This document shows, piece by piece, positions 34,846-47,102 of a DNA stretch of 64,000 bases. Source of the stretch: Pseudisothecium myosuroides (Eukaryota; Streptophyta; Bryopsida; Hypnales; Lembophyllaceae). The position numbers and the translations under genes are program-made. Under the pieces are notes generated by a model, which had not been told where the DNA came from, made no database searches, and saw only the letters and a program-made list of their open reading frames with translations. Numbering within the stretch: position 1 is the stretch's first letter; each line of letters starts with the position of its first letter. Location of the stretch: assembly GCA_951799445.1 (NCBI GenBank), contig OX637287.1:41755724-41819723 (forward strand), read 5' to 3'.

Positions 34846-37800
34846 TGGATGATATAGAATTCTTCTATGTAGGGCAAAAGTTACCATAGTGCAGATGTTC
34901 ATCTTTGGAATTTTGTGTGAAAAGGAGCCAGGTCTTGCACTCGGTCTTGCATAGTAGTTTGACCTCCAGTGAGTGCTCTAACTGAAATTTTTTAAAACAA
35001 ATTAGCCTTATACAATATCCAAAAGGATGATTTCCTTGGTGACTAGTCCATCCTTCTGGAGTTAAACTTGGGATTAGGTCAAGCCATGAAAACAAAAAAA
35101 ATTGTACACCCCCATTGGACAAGAGCCTAGAAATGGTCTATCTTGAAAAATAAAAGCACTTGCAATTTTTTTTTGGGGGGGGGCTTGGACTTATGTATAA
35201 AGTGACCCTAAATTAACTAGTTGCAAAACCAACTTAGTTAATAGGGTTGAGAATCCTATTGCAAAACATAGTTATCTGAGTGGATTCTTCCTTAAAATGT
35301 ATTGTACACCTTTTGTATATGAGAGTTTAGGGTTCATTTTGGTGAACATGTTATTAGCACTTTGGAATTTCATAGAGTTTATCCATATAAAGTTAAAAAT
35401 ACATGCAAAGAGAATCTAGAATCTTCTTTCAACTGCCAAAACGACCCAACAGCAACAACAACTAAAATAATTCAATATTGAGAGCCTTGCTTACATGCTT
35501 ATTTGGTTGCTTTCATAATAACATCTAAACTCGGGGGGGGCACCTAGTATTTTACTACAAACCACGTGCGAACAAGTGGTTTCTAATGAACTATAATTTC
35601 AACTTAAAATTTTGAGGGTTGCTTAATAATGACTATAGGTTTCTATTGCCAAAATTTCAAACTAAAATAATAGTTGAAATGATTTGTACAAGAGGTTGAA
35701 AATGGCCTAAAACGGCATGTTTTTCAACTCAAATATTTATAGAGATCACATTTAGATGACCATTGCATCAATACTCAACTCAAAATGAACTTTCAATAGA
35801 GAGCTATTTTTAGGAATTTTTGGTTCATTTTTTAGACAATTTTTTAGGATATAATATAGGGGTGTGAAAGTTATTTTTCAGTTGTACAGTGTATCTAATT
35901 ACTTCAAAAATTTGTAACTAATTATCATTAACAAATAAAAATATCAATTATTCAAAACATAAACTTTTGAAGTAGGAAAATCTAGTCATATTTTTTTTAT
36001 TTCATTTTATTTAAATTTTAGGATATAATATAGGGGGTCCAAAGTTTTGTTCGCACATGTTTTCTAATGGACACTCTAAGTGATCCCCCCGAGCATCTAA
36101 ATAAACTCTATTGTAGTTACCTTAAGTTTAGTTCTACAAACAACATGAATAAAAAGTCAATTGAAGATGGTTCCTCTACTAAGCTATATGGATTGAAATA
36201 GCATTATCGTTATCTTGAATTCAATCAAATAGATTGGCATTCTAAATTCTTCAAATTTGCCTTCTGTACATACATGAACTTTCTCTTCTCTTCATTTTTT
36301 TTAATAAAAACTTGTAGATAGGTACATGAAATTAAAGTTTCAATTGTTGCCTTGTTGGTACTTTAATATGTGTGCAATTTTTTTTGAATGTCTCTATAAC
36401 ATTCTCAATCTATTTGCAAGGTCATTCTTAAGAGAAGAAATTATATATATTTATTTAGCTTGTATAGAATGATCAAAAGGATGGAGAAAATAGTAGAGAG
36501 GGGATGGTAGAACAATCAAATGGTTTTGAGAAAACAAAATAGAATATAATCAAGAACGTGCCATAGGGCCACAAAATTTTCATATTTAAAGGCGGATGTT
36601 TTGCTTGAGAAGTTCACTAGTGCTTATATAGAAAACTATGTGTGTTAAAAGATAGGCTATTATTAATTTATTGAAGATAAATTTATATAAATTTAAAGAA
36701 AAAATAGGGTTTTAGAAATTTATGACAAGAATATTTTAAAAGTATTTTGTAATATGATAGAATATTCTACAAATATATTAATCATGTATAGCCCTCCTTT
36801 AAATATCCTTTTAATGCACATGGTTTGCTCAATTACAAGGGAATGACTTCTTTCTGATGTTTTATTTGTTATGTAAACTAATTGTTGATGTCCACGATGG
36901 GGCTAGCAAGAATATGTTTTGTGCTTTGGAATCCTTCACGGTAGGTGTATGTTGATTAGTAGTTCCACATAATTTCAACTTGTAAAGTCAATAAAATTGA
37001 ATTTTAGCAAATTTTCTCTCTTAAAAACTATGAAATTAAAAAATGAGCCAAAATCTAGAAGGAATGTAGCAAGATTTAGACCATGAGCTAGGTGGATGGA
37101 GGTGTTATTGATATTCTCTAAAGAATTTCAAGAATAGATTGAGCATGTTGAAGGTTTGTCAAGATTTTTGATATTTGAAGTGAAAGATATCAAATTTCAA
37201 AATATTTATAATTTTGAAGATTTGAAAATATTGAAAGAATAGAAAGCATTATATTTAAAATTATGATAATTTATAAAACAAAATATTTATTTCATAATGG
37301 TAGTAATCTTGGTAGTAGAGTTGGTTGTATAATTTATAAGGAGTGTTATCAGCTTCTATTTCATTCCTTCTACCTTCACATCTTTGCTATGTGTTTTGAA
37401 AATGCTCAACCATCTTGAGTTCTAAGTAGTATTTGACCAACTTTATCTACATATCGTGGATTTAGAAAAAAATATCATTAGAGAATGTCAATTTGTAGGC
37501 CATAAAGAAATCAAATTTTATAGCAAGTAACTCTAAAATAGCCAAAGCCTATCAATGAGGTAGTTAGCCAAATATGATCAAATTCTTCAATAAATAGGTG
37601 CATTCTCTACTTTTATAATCATAAATTAAACACTTTTTGCCCTCTGCATATGTTTTAAGTTTAAAAAGATTGAAAATCAAATAGATACTTCTCTATTCCA
37701 TATTCTATAAACAAAAATATATTTTTTAATAGCTAAGCAACTTGTTCCCTTAGGAGTGTCAAGTATAGACTAGTCTATGTGGCACCAAATAAGTGCTAAG

Positions 37801-38239
37801 TACCTACTTTCAAGAATCTTATGATTAGTACATAGGAAATAAGGTAACCACAACCTAAAAAAGTCCAATTAAGCAATTCTTCGTGGTTCCCATTATTATA
37901 TTGAATTTTTTGTAGGATCTTTTCGGTGGTCAAAAGAAGATTCTAGATTTTTTTAGATAGCATTTTTGAACACTATATGAATAAGCTATGAGTCTCAAAG
38001 ATCTAAAAATAGATATTTTAAACCCTATCTTTAGATTCTCATAAAAATAGTGGAATTATATTTTAGACAAGAATCTATAGGGGTGGATTTTAGAAAGGGT
38101 CGGGAGAAAGGGGTCCAAATTAGGTGTTGCACATTATATCCATACCTTAAGTTTGGCTATATGTTTTGTTTTGTTTTTTGCGGTGAGATCTCTTGGACAG
38201 TGCGTTCCACAGTCGTATTCTTGGTTCTGTCAGAAAGCA
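34846..38239. other. AT-rich intergenic, nothing recognised
   Basis: About 3.4 kb of AT-rich sequence with homopolymer runs (for example T then G at 35166-35184). I see no gene, RNA gene or classifiable repeat. Confidence 0.45.
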
Positions 38240-38490
38240 ATCCGCGAGGAGGGTGCACGGGCTTTGTTTTGTAGCATCTAGACATATAGTGTGAAAGTTA
38301 CGGGTTTTTGAGTTATTTTTGAATCTTAAATTACGCTAAATTATTGGTACAGTGCATCAATTGGTCATGTTCTTGATACCATTGGAAATATCTTTGCGAG
38401 GAGGGGTGCAAGGCTCTATTTTGTGGCATTTGGACCTACATTGTGAAAGTTATATTTTTTTGAGTTATTTTATGGATCTTTTGTTTAATT
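38240..38490. repeat. Tandem duplication with about 152-bp offset
   Basis: The segment from 'gcgaggagggtgca' (38244) through 'gtgaaagttacgggtttttg' is repeated from 'gcgaggaggggtgca' (38396) through 'gtgaaagttatatttttttg', with about 75-80 percent similarity by eye. Confidence 0.7.
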
Positions 38491-39010
38491 CTATGTCATA
38501 TCCCTTTTGCTTTTGGCTTGTAATTTTAAGTATCTTTTACTTCATATTATCTTTTATATTACAATAACTTTTATTTATTTTATCTTTTACTTTATTATAA
38601 TGTTATTAACCTTGGTAGTACATATAAAGAGAGTATATAAAGAGACGTCTAAATACAATAAGCAAAACTTTTTGTTTTGATTTGCGGCATTCCGACTCAC
38701 AATAGAAAAAATATTGAATTTCAAAGTTTTATGAATTAAAAAAAATTAGAAAAATGACATTTTCGTTTCTTTTGACTGTGACAACAGTACAAGGCACACT
38801 ACTACCGGTAGTAACTATTACGGTACTGGTAACTTAATTTACTAGTAAACAAACATACTAGTATCTCTGCCTACCTTGGTTATGAATTTAAAAAACAACT
38901 TGAAAATGACTTTTACTTTTATTTTGACTGTGACAACGGTACAGCGCAGACTACTACCAGTAGTGACTATTACAATACTGGTAATTTAATTTACTTGTAA
39001 GTGAATATAC

Positions 39011-39325
39011 TATAGTAGAGCCTCTCTAAACTAATAGGGCCGGGACCACTTGACAAGATTGCTTTATAGAAGGTTTGCACTATACATGAACGTGCTGTAG
39101 GGGGGCATGTGCCACATTTTTAAGAAGCACCATGACCAAGAAGCTTCTTGAAAAGAATATTTTTTCTTTTTTTGACAAGGTCTAGGTCCACCACAATTCC
39201 TTGGCAGGCTATCATTAATTGCTACAACTTATTTTATTCCCAAAATAAGTGGGACCGTGTGGCCCTATTCGTTTATAGAGGTTTATTGGCTTTGAGAGGA
39301 TCAACTTAAGGAGGTTCTGTTGAAT
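39011..39325. mobile_element. Emigrant-like MITE nested in the satellite trimer
   Basis: The left end TAGTAGAGCCTCTCTAA (from about 39012) and a right end reading CAACAGAACCTCCTTAA in reverse complement resemble the MITE at 29193-29377. The flanks are satellite sequence on both sides ('gaatatacta' and 'atctctgcc'), as expected of an insertion. The ends are more diverged than those of the other copy. Confidence 0.6.
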
Positions 39326-39432
39326 CTCTGCCCGCCCTGGTTATGAATTACTCCTTAAAAAAATTAAAAAATGACTTTTACTTTTCCTTGGACTGTGACA
39401 ACGGCACAAGGCTTACTACTACAGTACCGGTA

Positions 39433-39733
39433 CACTAAATAGGGTATTTAGTGTTGGCAACACTATTTGCGAACCATGACACTAAATATCATTAAGCCTA
39501 CTAAAGTAAGTAACATTAAATGTAATTTCTAACATTAAATATACTCTATGGTAAATCTGAAATCTGAAAATGTTTACATTTAGTGTTAGAACTTATTAAA
39601 GGAAGGTAGAAGGGAAGAGAAGGCAAAGGCGGCGAGCACTACACTAATCGTCCTAAAATTGACATTTAGTGTAGGGTCAAGTAGGGTGTTAATTACACTA
39701 AATGTAATCCAACACTAAATACCCTATTTAGTG
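39433..39733. mobile_element. Stowaway/mariner-like MITE with palindromic TIR and TA duplication
   Basis: A perfect 25-bp TIR starts CACTAAATAGGGTATTTAG (39433) and is repeated in reverse complement ending at 39733. TA flanks both sides (39431-39432 and 39734-39735). The neighbouring satellite units supply the empty site 'ccagTAgtgactattac', confirming a TA insertion. The first 21 bp of the TIR are themselves palindromic, and 'acatttagtgt' recurs inside. It starts CACTA by chance but lacks a 3-bp duplication. Confidence 0.85.
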
Positions 39734-39795
39734 TAGTGACTATTACGGTACTGGTAACTTAATTTACTAGTAAGTGAGTGAACATACTAGTATCT

Positions 39796-42465
39796 CCGCC
39801 CGGGCGGCCTGGAGTTCCTGTTGTCTAGGTAGGCCTGCGCGAGAAATGCTCTAGATTTGCCATGTTGCCAGCCAGCCAGCCAGCGATGGCGGGGCAACCT
39901 TCCTCTTCGACGCACACTTCTAGTTCGCCATCCTCTCCTTCTCCCTTTCTTTGCAATCTCCGCAGTATTCCGTTCTGGCGGCCTCCCTGATTCCGCTTTG
40001 AATTTTTCACAAACCATTCAATCTTCGGCGCTGTGTTCAATTGCGTGCGGGGAGCGGAGCCGATCCCGCTGCTTTTCATTTTGCGGTGTCGAGGTTGAAT
40101 TCGCAAGGAGTTTCGGGATTGGAAGAAGGAGGAGGGTGTCTCGGATCAAGTAAGTTGTGGACTCCTCTTTTTGCTAGAACTATTAGGGCGATGAGATCAA
40201 TGTTAGCTCTCTTGTTGCTTGAATTGAAGGGGAAGGTTTTGGACTCTACCTGCATTTGGGTACGGGAAATTCGGTGAGAAAGAACCTTTGATGGCGAATT
40301 TCGGTGCTTCTCTCTTGTACTTCTACGAGTTGCTTGCTCGGTAGATTTTAGGCTTGATTCGCAAGGCTAATTGCCACCTTTCGTCGAGAGTCGAGACGTG
40401 GATGCTGTTTCTTAATTTAGTAACTTCGAAGGCAGTTGACAAAGTACTCTTTGTTTAAAGACGTGCGGTTTCGGCGATGAAATTTTATGTCTTTTGTTTT
40501 CAAAGAGAAGTTGTTTTGTTTTCATTTAGTTAAGGGCAATTCGGTGAGAATTAAGCTTGGTGTTGACGACTTGCCGTGCCTTTCTGTTCCGTTCCGCCGC
40601 ATAGAGTGCTGACTCTTTAGACTCCAGATGGCTCGATTGCCGTCTTTCTTCACGATCTGTACACCGTTTCTAAATTGAGAATCAAGGGAGGAAACTCAAG
40701 AGAGGACTCTCTGTGATCATCGAAGAGAAAGAATTTATTTTTTATGGAGATAGTGTTCTCTTTGTCATTTTGAGAAATGGCGTCGACTCTACGTGTAACC
40801 GATTTTAGGTTAATTATGAAAGATTGCGGTATTTGGGTGGTGGGAGTTGAATTGATTCGAATTCGGAATCAGCAACGTTGTAGGAATTGCGGCTGATGTG
40901 GAATGAAACATTATGATTGAGGATGCTAAGGGTTTTCTAGCCCGAACCGGACATCAAGGGCAGTTTTATTATGAGATTTGTTAGGTGCTTCTCTCGCTGT
41001 TTTCTATGATTGTTGCGGGATAAGGAAAACCGGTTAGAGCCGTTGAATTAATTTCTACTTAATTTTAGAGTGAATTCACCTCACTATGCCCTTTGATGAT
41101 GATAATGATTACCGCACCATGCCCTTTAACCAATCTGTAGGATCGAATCTGGGAGATCACTATAGAGCTGTCAAAAGATCTTTGGGTTCAAGAGTTGGGA
41201 TCGAATTATTTTTATTGCATGATTTGCATATGCACTTCAAAGATCAGTGACCATGGACGTTTAGCCAAGTGATGTTTCCACCACTTGCTCTCGACGGAAA
41301 GAATTTTAGGAGATCATCGCAGCAAGATGGATTGACAATACAATTTGTCTGCCAGGGTTGTCAAACAGGGCTCGTATGGATCTGTTCCAGTCGGAGGAGA
41401 TGTCCCTTGAGAGACTCATCATTCCTGTGCATTGAGGGGAGCTTGGGCTGCTCCAGTTTAAAGATGTGAGTTGCCACTGTGTTTCTGGGTGATCTGCTTT
41501 TCCCGTGCAGGCTCCAAGGTAACATGTAATTGCTAAATCTGTAATAATCGACGAAGTGAGGATATGTGCATTGATGAGAGCATGTGGTGTACATAGAATG
41601 GGATTTCACTTTTCCGCAAGAATCTATGAATTATTTCGACAAATTTTGGAATCACACCACGCTGTTCAGTCATCTTATGGATTATGTCTTGCTTTTTGTT
41701 TAGTTGAAGCTGTCTTAGTTCTGTATTTCCGAGAATTAGAGGTTTGGAACGAGCCTCTTTTTCTGTTTCCGCTGTCTCTATGCAGGTGCAAGTGAGTGGA
41801 TGAATGGAAGAGTGTGGTACTTTTTGTCGAATTTAGGACTATGCATATTCAAGGGGGAGTCGATGTGAGTTCATAGCAGTTATAGTTCTCACAAAATACC
41901 GAGGCTCCTAAATATGAAATGGTATTGTCGCGTCCGTTTTTCTTCGAAAGATTGTCCAGTCTTGCAGGGTTTCAGGCATCTGACGTCAAGGACTTCACTT
42001 GTCTAGCAGATTTGACCTGTTTGAAAGTCATCTACGAAAAAGCTGGCGAAGGCAGAACTCTTCAGCAGCCTAGCGAAAGAAAACCATCAACCTGGGTTCA
42101 TGATTTCCAGCATGCTAGTGGAGAAATGGATCATGACTTTGAGTACTTAAACCCAAGTTTTTATTAAAGTTGATCAGGTTGCCGGTGTTAGAACATTTTT
42201 GTAGATCAGGTACAGTTGATGTGACCCTGCACAGTTTGGAATTCTTAAGTTTGATGTTATTGTTGATTAGCTTTTGACGTTCTAGCTGCTGGTTCCTTTT
42301 CTTAGATGACGCAATAGATGGTTCCTTCCTCAGAGTTGGAGCACCTAGTTTCGTGGGTGCTTTAGTTTTTATTGAGTTTTCGTATTCATAGATCATTCAG
42401 ACTTGTTTATGATGATAAACTTGCCGACTTCAGGGCGTCTTACTGTGGCACCTGTGGTGAATTAG
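39796..42465 (+). promoter_or_regulatory. Likely PLD zeta promoter, leader exon and long leader intron
   Basis: A GC-rich, CpG-containing segment at about 39800-40149 ends in CAA|gtaagt (donor at 40150). It contains an ATGGCG at about 39886 that opens a 33-codon upstream frame stopping near 39988. From 40150 to about 42465 is a roughly 2.3-kb AT-richer stretch ending 'gtggtgaattag', immediately before the PLD reading frame. I interpret this as a non-coding first exon plus leader intron. No cDNA evidence is available, so the transcription start and the exact acceptor are inferred. Confidence 0.5.
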
Positions 42466-42556
42466 TTTGGTGGAAGTCGAAGCTTTCAAGCTGGATATCG
42501 GAAAGGAAGTGGATGAAGAAGGTTTGGGTACCAAGTATCAGTATGTGCCGCTACCT

Positions 42557-45500
42557 ATGGGTCCCTTAGAGTTAGAAGCTCCTCTTGTGGAGCAGGAAGA
42601 TCCAATCTTCGAAGAGCTACCAACCGCCCGGGTGGTGGACGTCTCTCGATCTGAGCGGAATGACCAGAGTTTAGCTTTCCAGCTTGTGTATATCATCGAA
42701 ATCCAGTACAAACAGTTCACATGGCGTCTCGAGAGGAAGGCGACACAGCTCTTGTTCCTGCATTTGGCGTTGAAGAAGCGTGCATTGGTTGAAGATTTTC
42801 AAGAGAAGCAAGAGCAAATCAAAGAGTGGGCTCATAGCCTTGGATTTGGAGAGGAACATCCTTCGACGACATCCGCATCTACCACTCTGCGTTCAAACTC
42901 AGCTCACGAGGGGCGCCACTCCACTCATGGGCGCCACCTTTCCCACGATCGCAGCTTCCATCTGTCTCGTGAACGTCGCCTGTCTCGCGAAAGTCGCTGG
43001 TCTCTTGAACGCCAGCAGCAGCATTCCCCTCACCGTGACGGGAATCAAAATGACGAAAATCAGGCTGAAGGTGCTCAGGATTGCACTTATTGTGCGGCGA
43101 AGAGAGATATTCCTTCCAGTGCTGCACTACCCATCATGCGTCCGGCAATCGGTCCCCTCCCAGTTATTTCTCAGCGAGCCAGTGCAGCAATGCAAAACTA
43201 TTTGAATCATTTCTTGGAGAGTCTTGACATTGTCAATACCATTGAAGTGTGCAAGTTTCTGGAAGTTAGTCGGCTCTCTTTTGCACCGGAGTATGGGGCC
43301 AAGTTGCAAGAAGGCTATTTAACAGTGAAGCATCTTCCTAGCTTCCCTGCTGATGAACACTCCTCCTCATGCTCCCGTTTCTGGGAGTCTTGCTGGTGTT
43401 CTTTCAATACGAATTGGCAGGAAGTATGGGCAGTTCTCAAGCCCGGATTTTTGGTCCTTCTTGCAGATCCTTTCGATGCAAAGCCGCTGGACATCATCGT
43501 GTTCGACGTGTTGGGCTCTTCTGAGGTGCGTACAAGATTTGGTTGTTCTCAGTAGGTTTTATTTTTAATTTTCGTACTTTGTAAGTGCGTTGCTCAGTGA
43601 AAGTGCTCACTCTGAATGGATTCTTTGATGTGGTGTTGACTTGCAAATGGTCGTTGTGTGCTTGCAGAAGCCTAATGCCTTGGCAAAGATTGAAAAGGAT
43701 AGGAATCCTCTGAAATTCTCGTTCGTAGTGAACTGCGGTAATCGAGAGTTGACGTTCCGCACAGGACGGGCGGTCAGTGCGCGCGACTGGGTGGACGCAA
43801 TAAATAACGCGGCTGTGACGACATCGAATGATGGGTGGTGCAATCCCCATCGATTTGGTTCCTATGCTCCACAGAGAGGGCTGACACTGGATGGCAGTGA
43901 GGCGCAGTGGTTTGTAGATGGGAAAGCCGGGTTTGAGGCCATTGCCATGGCCATCGAAAGCGCTCAGTCCGAGATCTTCCTCACCGGGTGGTGGCTGTGC
44001 CCTGAACTCTATTTACGCAGACCTTTTAAGGCTCATGAAGATTCCCGATTAGATTTTCTACTGGAGAGTAAAGCCAAGGCCGGAGTTCAAATTTATGTGC
44101 TCCTGTACAAAGAAGTGTCCATGGCGTTGAAAATCAACAGCAATTACTCAAAGCGGAGGTTGCAAGGAATCCATGAGAACATCAAAGTGTTACGCTGGCC
44201 GGACCATTTCTCATCAGGGGTCTATCTTTGGTCACACCACGAGAAGCTTGTGATTGTGGACCACCATGTTTGTTTCTTGGGGGGACTTGATCTGTGCTAT
44301 GGGCGTTACGATGATCCTCGTCATCGTGTGTGGGATGAACCTCCTTCAATCTGGCCAGGGAAAGACTACTACAACCCGCGCGAGTCTGAACCGAATTCCT
44401 GGGAAGATGCAATGAAGGATGAGTTGGATCGGACCAAGTTGCCTCGGATGCCGTGGCATGACGTTCAGTGTGCTATCTGGGGTCCTGCCTGCCGCGATGT
44501 AGCTCGCCATTTTGTGCAGAGGTGGAATTTTGCCAAGCGAAGCAAGGCTTCCAATATTCAGACCATTCCCATATTGTTACCACACCAGCACATGGTTATC
44601 CCTCATTATCTGACTGGTCTGGAGGAGGAAGAAGCAAAAGTGGAGGTAGAAGCTGCGCTGCAACAAGCCACAGATGCAGATAAGCTGGCATCGTATGATA
44701 GTATCCCATTGCTCATTCCCAAGGAACTTGACATTACTGGGCTTGATAGTAACCACGGCAGTGGAACTGTTTTTGATGGGCTCGGTAGTTCTGGGATTTC
44801 AAAAGAAATCTCAGGGCTCCAACCTATGAGAAGCAGCGGGAGAGTGGTACCATGCTCAGATTCTTCTCCCGCAGATCGTGACAGAAAGTCGTCGGAAATT
44901 CCTACGCCCGACTCCAAGCCTTTTGACAAAGAAGATGACAACAGTTTCAGCTTTAACAATAATCAAGCCTTTTTGTCAGAGCAGGGGTTCCAAGACGTGG
45001 ACCAAACGGATTGGTGGCGATTAGTAGAGCCCGGTTCAGATCCTGACGTCGACATCGACGAGTTAGGCGACATTGGACCTCGATCCAAGTGCAGGATTCA
45101 GGTGATTCGCAGTGTGGGCCAGTGGTCTGCAGGCACAACCCTACCGGATGAGAGAAGCATTCACGCAGCGTACTGTTCCTTGATAGACAAGGCGGAGCAC
45201 TTTGTTTACATTGAGAATCAGTTCTTTATCTCCGGCATGGATGGTGACGATATAATACAGAATCGTGTCCTCGAAGCGATGTATTCACGAATCATGCGAG
45301 CACATAGAGAAGGCCAACGCTTCCGAGTGATTGTGGTCATTCCATTGTTACCTGGTTTTCAAGGTGGTGTCGATGATTCCGGTGCCGCCTCAGTCAGGTT
45401 CATCATGCATTGGCAGTTTCGAACCATTTGCCGTGGTAGAAGCTCGCTACTTCAACGGCTACAGGACTCTCTGGGACCTCAAGCTAGGGACTACGTGTCT

Positions 45501-46166
45501 TTCCATGGGCTTCGAAACTACGGGCGGCTGGAGAATGGTCCACTGGCCACCAGCCAGGTCTATGTACACAGCAAGCTCATGATAGTAGATGACCGCTTTG
45601 TTTTAATCGGCTCTGCGAATATTAATGACCGAAGTTTGCTGGGCTCCCGGGACTCGGAGATGGGTGTGGTGCTGGAGGATCAGGAGTTCGTGAATTCGAG
45701 GATGAATGGCCAACCATGGCGAGCAGGTCGATTTGCTCACTCCCTACGCCTGTCGCTTTGGTCAGAGCACTTGGGCATTGACCCCTCCAACTTAGAGACG
45801 ATCCTAGATCCTGTTGGAGATGAAACTTACAAGGAGGTGTGGATGGCAACTGCTCGGAGCAACACTGACATTTATCAAGCAATGTTTGGATGCATACCTG
45901 ACGATAGCATCCATTCGCGGATTGCACTGCGTCAGGCTACTGCTCAAATGAAAGACAACTTAATGGGCCATACCACCATTGATCTTGGCATAGCTCCTGA
46001 GCCTTTGGATAAGGAGGGGCGACCCATACCTGGAATCCAAGACAAGCAGCTGGAAGCCATTCGAGGTCGTCTTGTAAACTTCCCTCTCAATTTCATGTCA
46101 GCTGAAGATTTGCGGCCAGTTTTCAAAGAAAGTGAGTATTATGCTTCAGCACTGATATTCCACTGA
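42557..46166 (+). CDS. PLDZ: Phospholipase D zeta (PX-PH-PLD), 1155 aa, one coding intron
   Basis: The enzyme hydrolyses phosphatidylcholine and related lipids to phosphatidic acid at membranes. Exons are 42557-43525 and 43668-46166; intron 43526-43667 is GT-AG and phase 0. Residues about 23-240 form a PX-like region (QYKQFTW, LHLALKKR, EYLNHFL-type NYLNHFL, FLEVSRLSF), and about 253-390 a PH domain (WAVLKPGFLVLLADPFDAK, then a domain end near WVDAINNA). HKD1 is HHEKLVIVD (His514, Lys516, Asp521) and HKD2 is VHSKLMIVDD (His957, Lys959, Asp964), followed by IGSANINDRSLLGSRDSE. The C terminus SEYYASALIFH matches the plant PLD zeta end, so the gene is complete. ATG 42557 is the first in-frame Met of this exon; the frame is open about 90 nt further up, so an upstream coding exon is possible. 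PX and PH are separated by a Ser/His/Arg-rich insert (about 118-165) that is not usual. C2-type plant PLDs are excluded by the PX-PH layout. Confidence 0.95.
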
Positions 46167-47102
46167 TTCTTGTTCTTAGCCTCACGTGGCAAATTTGCCA
46201 GTAAATCAGATTCTACTTTGAGAGACGGACTTCGGATGGTTTGCTCTCTAGTGTAACATTTTAGGACATTGTGTTGCCAAAGGCAAAGCAAAGAACGTCA
46301 GGCACATTCACGGGCTCCTGTTCGATCCCTAATATTTTCTTGTTATGTCTATATACTCAGTTAGAAAATTATTTGTTGTACTTTGGTAGCCTCTACTGAG
46401 CTACATGGCTCCTCTCATGCTTTATTCTGAATGTTTTGTATGTTGAATAATCCGACAACGAACGACAATTTTTCGCATGGTTCCGACCCTCCCTTCAGAT
46501 GGCTTTGAAACTAATACATAATAATTAACCCTTGAAGGACGTGGCCCTCATGACCAAGGTAGTCACCAAAATGTTTTGATTATTGGATCAATAGGAGCAT
46601 TCCATTAGAGACCATTTGAGGTCACTGGAAGGCCTTTGCAGGGCAGCCACTTGTGGAGAAAAGGACGATGCCACCTCTGCTGTCCACAGTGCTACCAATG
46701 TTGCCATGCTGCCAATGATGTCGGAATTTCCGGGGGTGCGGCCAATGAGGAAGGTTTGACCAAAACCCTGGTGGAGTGCGGACAATTTGCGGGTCAATAA
46801 ACTACGATTATTTTATGGAAGCACGGCAGCTGACAACACCCTTGTGCTCGAGTTCCTTGTACGCATGCTCGAAGGATAAACACTTTTAAATTGAATAACT
46901 TCAATATAATAAGCTATGAACAGCGTTACTGGCCGTACAGATGGGGACCGGTTGTAGTGGGAAAATTGCCACAAGGCGCCACATGGACAGCAGTCATGCT
47001 TTGGAAGCACAAGCAGCAGTTACTTTGAGGTCAAAGCGAAGAAGGGGGTTCAATTGCCAACATTAGCGTGCTTGATAGTTGAAAAGTTTGAATAGTGGAA
47101 TC
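46167..47102. other. PLD 3' untranslated region and intergenic spacer
   Basis: The PLD 3' UTR lies at the start. No further gene is supported before the ATG at 47103, which leaves a spacer of about 0.94 kb between two genes on the same strand. Confidence 0.4.

Larger units (their letters stand above)
38720..39795. repeat. Satellite-like trimer (about 155-bp unit) with two nested insertions
   Basis: Three direct units occur. Each runs from 'ggttatgaatta', through 'gactgtgacaac' and 'actactacc', to 'tattacggtactggtaactt' and 'aatttactagtaa'. Unit 1 is about 38720-38860 and unit 2 about 38861-39010. Unit 3 is split: its start is at 39325-39430 and its end at 39736-39795. Removing the 301-bp element at 39433-39733 restores a normal unit, and removing the Emigrant-like element restores the unit 2/unit 3 junction. 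Confidence 0.85.

Noticed and set aside
39433..39733. Reading the CACTA start as a CACTA-superfamily element
   Set aside because: The flanks show a 2-bp TA duplication, confirmed by neighbouring satellite units, rather than a 3-bp one, and the element is only 301 bp.
39857..40277. GC-rich frames that could be a first PLD zeta coding exon
   Set aside because: They lack an ATG in frame with the PLD exon and have no PLD-like N-terminal sequence. A non-coding leader exon ending at 40149 fits better.
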